Origin: an uncultured Lachnospiraceae bacterium
GTDB taxonomy: Bacteria; Bacillota; Clostridia; Lachnospirales; Lachnospiraceae
Direction of reading: 5' to 3'
Assembly: GCA_946405625.1 (NCBI GenBank)
Contig: CAMJHQ010000005.1
Location: 1-64,000, forward strand
Length of the DNA stretch: 64,000 bases
Position 1 is the first letter of the stretch. Each line of letters begins with the position of its first letter. This document shows, piece after piece, positions 62,748 through 64,000 of this stretch. The notes under the pieces are model-generated. The model ran no database searches. It was not told the DNA's origin and saw only the letters and a list, made by a program, of their open reading frames with translations. The translations under genes were made by a program, and so were the position numbers.

Positions 62748-62778
62748 TTCACAAAATCATCTGTATATATTATATAAT
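62748..62778 (+). promoter_or_regulatory. Plus-strand promoter-like sequence
   Basis: TTCACA (62748-62753), 17 bases, then TATATAAT (62771-62778). It would start a transcript near 62785 (GGGGC), leading into the structured stretch described next. Confidence 0.5.
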
Positions 62779-62784
62779 CTTTTC

Positions 62785-62975
62785 GGGGCATTAGTCAAAA
62801 ATTTTGATAAAAAAAACATAAAAATTATAGAATTAAGAAATGTCATCAATTATAATGATGACAATAACAAAGCCCCCTGTTAAAGAAGATTATTCTTCTT
62901 TAATCATATAAATACTTTTAACCTTCACTAATGGTAAAAGGACGTATTCATTATTGGGTACGTCCTTTTATCTTT
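62785..62975 (+). ncRNA. Candidate structured small RNA, about 190 bases
   Basis: In the 470-base gap between the araC-type gene and the MarR terminator. Seen in order: GGGGC (62785-62789), which can pair with GCCCC (62872-62876); inside it a perfect 8-base hairpin TGTCATCA / TGATGACA (62841-62863); a 10-base hairpin TTAAAGAAGA / TCTTCTTTAA (62880-62903); and a terminator of 11-base stem AAAAGGACGTA / TACGTCCTTTT (62936-62969) followed by ATCTTTTT. No known RNA family recognised. The minus-strand reading, as a leader of the AraC gene, is the alternative. Confidence 0.42.
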
Positions 62976-63013
62976 TTACCCGGATTATCTTCATGATTCC
63001 TTAATATCTTTCT

Positions 63014-63072
63014 TAAGAAAAAATGAAGGAGCGGGGCATCTTTCCGGGATACTCTGCTCCTTCATTTTCAAT
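63014..63072 (-). terminator. Terminator after fabZ-marR
   Basis: A 13-base perfect inverted repeat AAAATGAAGGAGC / GCTCCTTCATTTT, extended by inner pairs, about 25 bases after the MarR gene stop and followed on the minus strand by TTTTTTC. Confidence 0.9.
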
Positions 63073-63096
63073 CAGATTTTCTGAATATTATAAAAC

Positions 63097-63534
63097 CTAT
63101 GGATTTAATTCAGGCATCAGCTCATCCGATACCTTCTTCATTATCTTATTAAAGAACTCATACTCTTCATCCGTAAGAGAATTCTTTATTCTTTTTTCAA
63201 CTATCTCAAAGTATTTCTCACTAAGGTTCCAATACTTATAATATCTGTCGGTAACCTGAAGATGAAACTCTCTCTTATCGGTCTCTGACTGAACCTTCTT
63301 TACATATCCTTTTTTTATCAAAGAATTAACCTTATAGGTTGCATTTGGGGATGATATTCCGATAAAGCCTGCAAATTCATTTATAGTAGGGCATCCCAAA
63401 GAATGAATGATTTCTACGCAATAAGCTTCAACCGTAGTAAGGCTGAGCTCTCTGTTTTGGATTCTGTTAAATACATCTCTGTAATAATGAACCCTGAACT
63501 TTCCGTAAACCTCTGAAAGTGCACTTCTTTCCAT
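63097..63534 (-). CDS. MarR-family regulator next to fabZ (FabT-like)
   Basis: A 145-residue winged-helix protein: EAYCVEIIHSLGCPTINEFAGFIGISSPNATYKVNSLIKKGYV is the DNA-binding helix region, then VQSETDKREFHLQVT (wing with the conserved D-x-R) and dimer helices at both ends. Starting 9 bases after fabZ, it resembles FabT, the MarR regulator of fatty acid synthesis in other Firmicutes. The regulatory target is inferred from position. Confidence 0.85.
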   Translation of the reverse strand: MERSALSEVYGKFRVHYYRDVFNRIQNRELSLTTVEAYCVEIIHSLGCPTINEFAGFIGISSPNATYKVNSLIKKGYVKKVQSETDKREFHLQVTDRYYKYWNLSEKYFEIVEKRIKNSLTDEEYEFFNKIMKKVSDELMPELNP

Positions 63535-63543
63535 GCTAACTCC

Positions 63544-63969
63544 TTATCCTATTGCAAATGATATCTCCGCCTGACATGCTACTTTGCCGTTAACTGTAGC
63601 AACCGCTTTTCCGAATCCCACAGGTCCCTTTCTCTCAATGATCTCACATCTGAGATTAAGTACATCTCCCGGCTTAACCTGCTTCTTAAACCTTGCATTC
63701 TTAATTCCACCGAAGAAAGCAATCTTTCCCTTGTTTGCTTCTTCCGAAAGAATAGCTACCGCACCTGTCTGCGCAAGAGCTTCAATGATAAGCACTCCCG
63801 GCATAACATGAGCTTCAGGAAAATGTCCCTGAAAGAACGGTTCATTTACAGAAACACATTTCACACCCTCAGCCCAGACTCCCGGCTCAAAATCCGTAAT
63901 CTTATCTACAAGCTGCATAGGAAATCTGTGAGGTATGATCTCTCTGATCTGATTTGAATCAAGTTCCAT
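63544..63969 (-). CDS. fabZ: 3-hydroxyacyl-ACP dehydratase FabZ
   Basis: About 141 residues from ATG 63969 (GGGAGGAC upstream). [17 protein letters not shown] carries the catalytic His, and [20 protein letters not shown] the catalytic Glu of the hotdog-fold dehydratase. It removes water from beta-hydroxyacyl-ACP in each round of fatty acid elongation. The remaining bases to the window edge are upstream sequence of this gene; other fab genes are probably just outside. Confidence 0.96.
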   Translation of the reverse strand: MELDSNQIREIIPHRFPMQLVDKITDFEPGVWAEGVKCVSVNEPFFQGHFPEAHVMPGVLIIEALAQTGAVAILSEEANKGKIAFFGGIKNARFKKQVKPGDVLNLRCEIIERKGPVGFGKAVATVNGKVACQAEISFAIG

Positions 63970-64000
63970 ATTAGTCCTCCCATTTCTTAAATACAACGCT

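Overview
The window is a dense, ordinary-looking stretch of chromosome from a low-GC, anaerobic Firmicute. It is most likely a member of Clostridia, family Lachnospiraceae or a close relative. The evidence is a PolC-type replicase, a Bacillus/Clostridium gene order (ireB-ruvX-rnj-ylbF-mltG-trmR-trhP; pyrH-frr-uppS-cdsA-dxr-rseP-ispG-polC; yicC-gmk-rpoZ-murE-priA-def-fmt-rsmB-rlmN-prpC-prkC-rsgA-rpe-thiN), a CIRCE operator on clpB and a c-di-GMP-I riboswitch. All 55 protein genes recognised, including one partial gene at the left edge, are on the minus strand, so the list below runs against transcription. No phage, insertion sequence, CRISPR array, tRNA or rRNA was found.

Read in the direction of transcription (right to left): fabZ and a MarR regulator (63.97-63.10 kb). 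Next is a regulator/stress block of an AraC-type protein, a small (p)ppGpp synthetase and a NUDIX hydrolase, leading into a complete pspA-ydjG-ydjH-ydjI membrane-stress set (62.55-56.70 kb). A repeat-filled gap precedes clpB (55.8-53.2 kb). Metabolism and wall genes follow: phenylacetate-CoA ligase family, a C39-like protein, nnr, alr, a CBS protein, yebC, a cytidylate-kinase-like gene, glgA and rqcH. A pilin gene under a c-di-GMP riboswitch lies at 41.36-40.59 kb. A long housekeeping run (40.3-23.2 kb) then covers nucleotide metabolism, wall synthesis, replication restart, protein N-terminus processing, rRNA methylation and the PrkC/PrpC kinase-phosphatase pair. An operon headed by a bactofilin follows (22.8-10.2 kb; isoprenoids, phospholipid, ribosome recycling, PolC). 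Then come the ireB-ruvX-rnj-ylbF-mltG-like-trmR-trhP group (10.2-4.7 kb) and a type IV pilus group pilB-pilT-pilC-pilin (4.5 kb to the left edge).

Two themes stand out. First, type IV pili appear tied to cyclic di-GMP twice: a class I c-di-GMP riboswitch with its own terminator precedes one pilin gene, and PilB carries an N-terminal domain with the two-motif pattern of c-di-GMP-binding MshEN domains. Second, the genome is unusually rich in short tandem repeats. Several arrays begin at, or include, the stop codon of a gene (ylbF, pyrH, fmt, the phenylacetate-CoA ligase gene). Others are in-frame expansions inside rsmB and rlmN. Two far-apart gaps carry arrays with the same 73-base period and an embedded 39-base inverted repeat.

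One structured stretch on the otherwise empty plus strand (about 62.79-62.98 kb) has a promoter-like sequence, three hairpins and a terminator, and is the best candidate for an unannotated RNA. No clearly new multi-gene system was seen.
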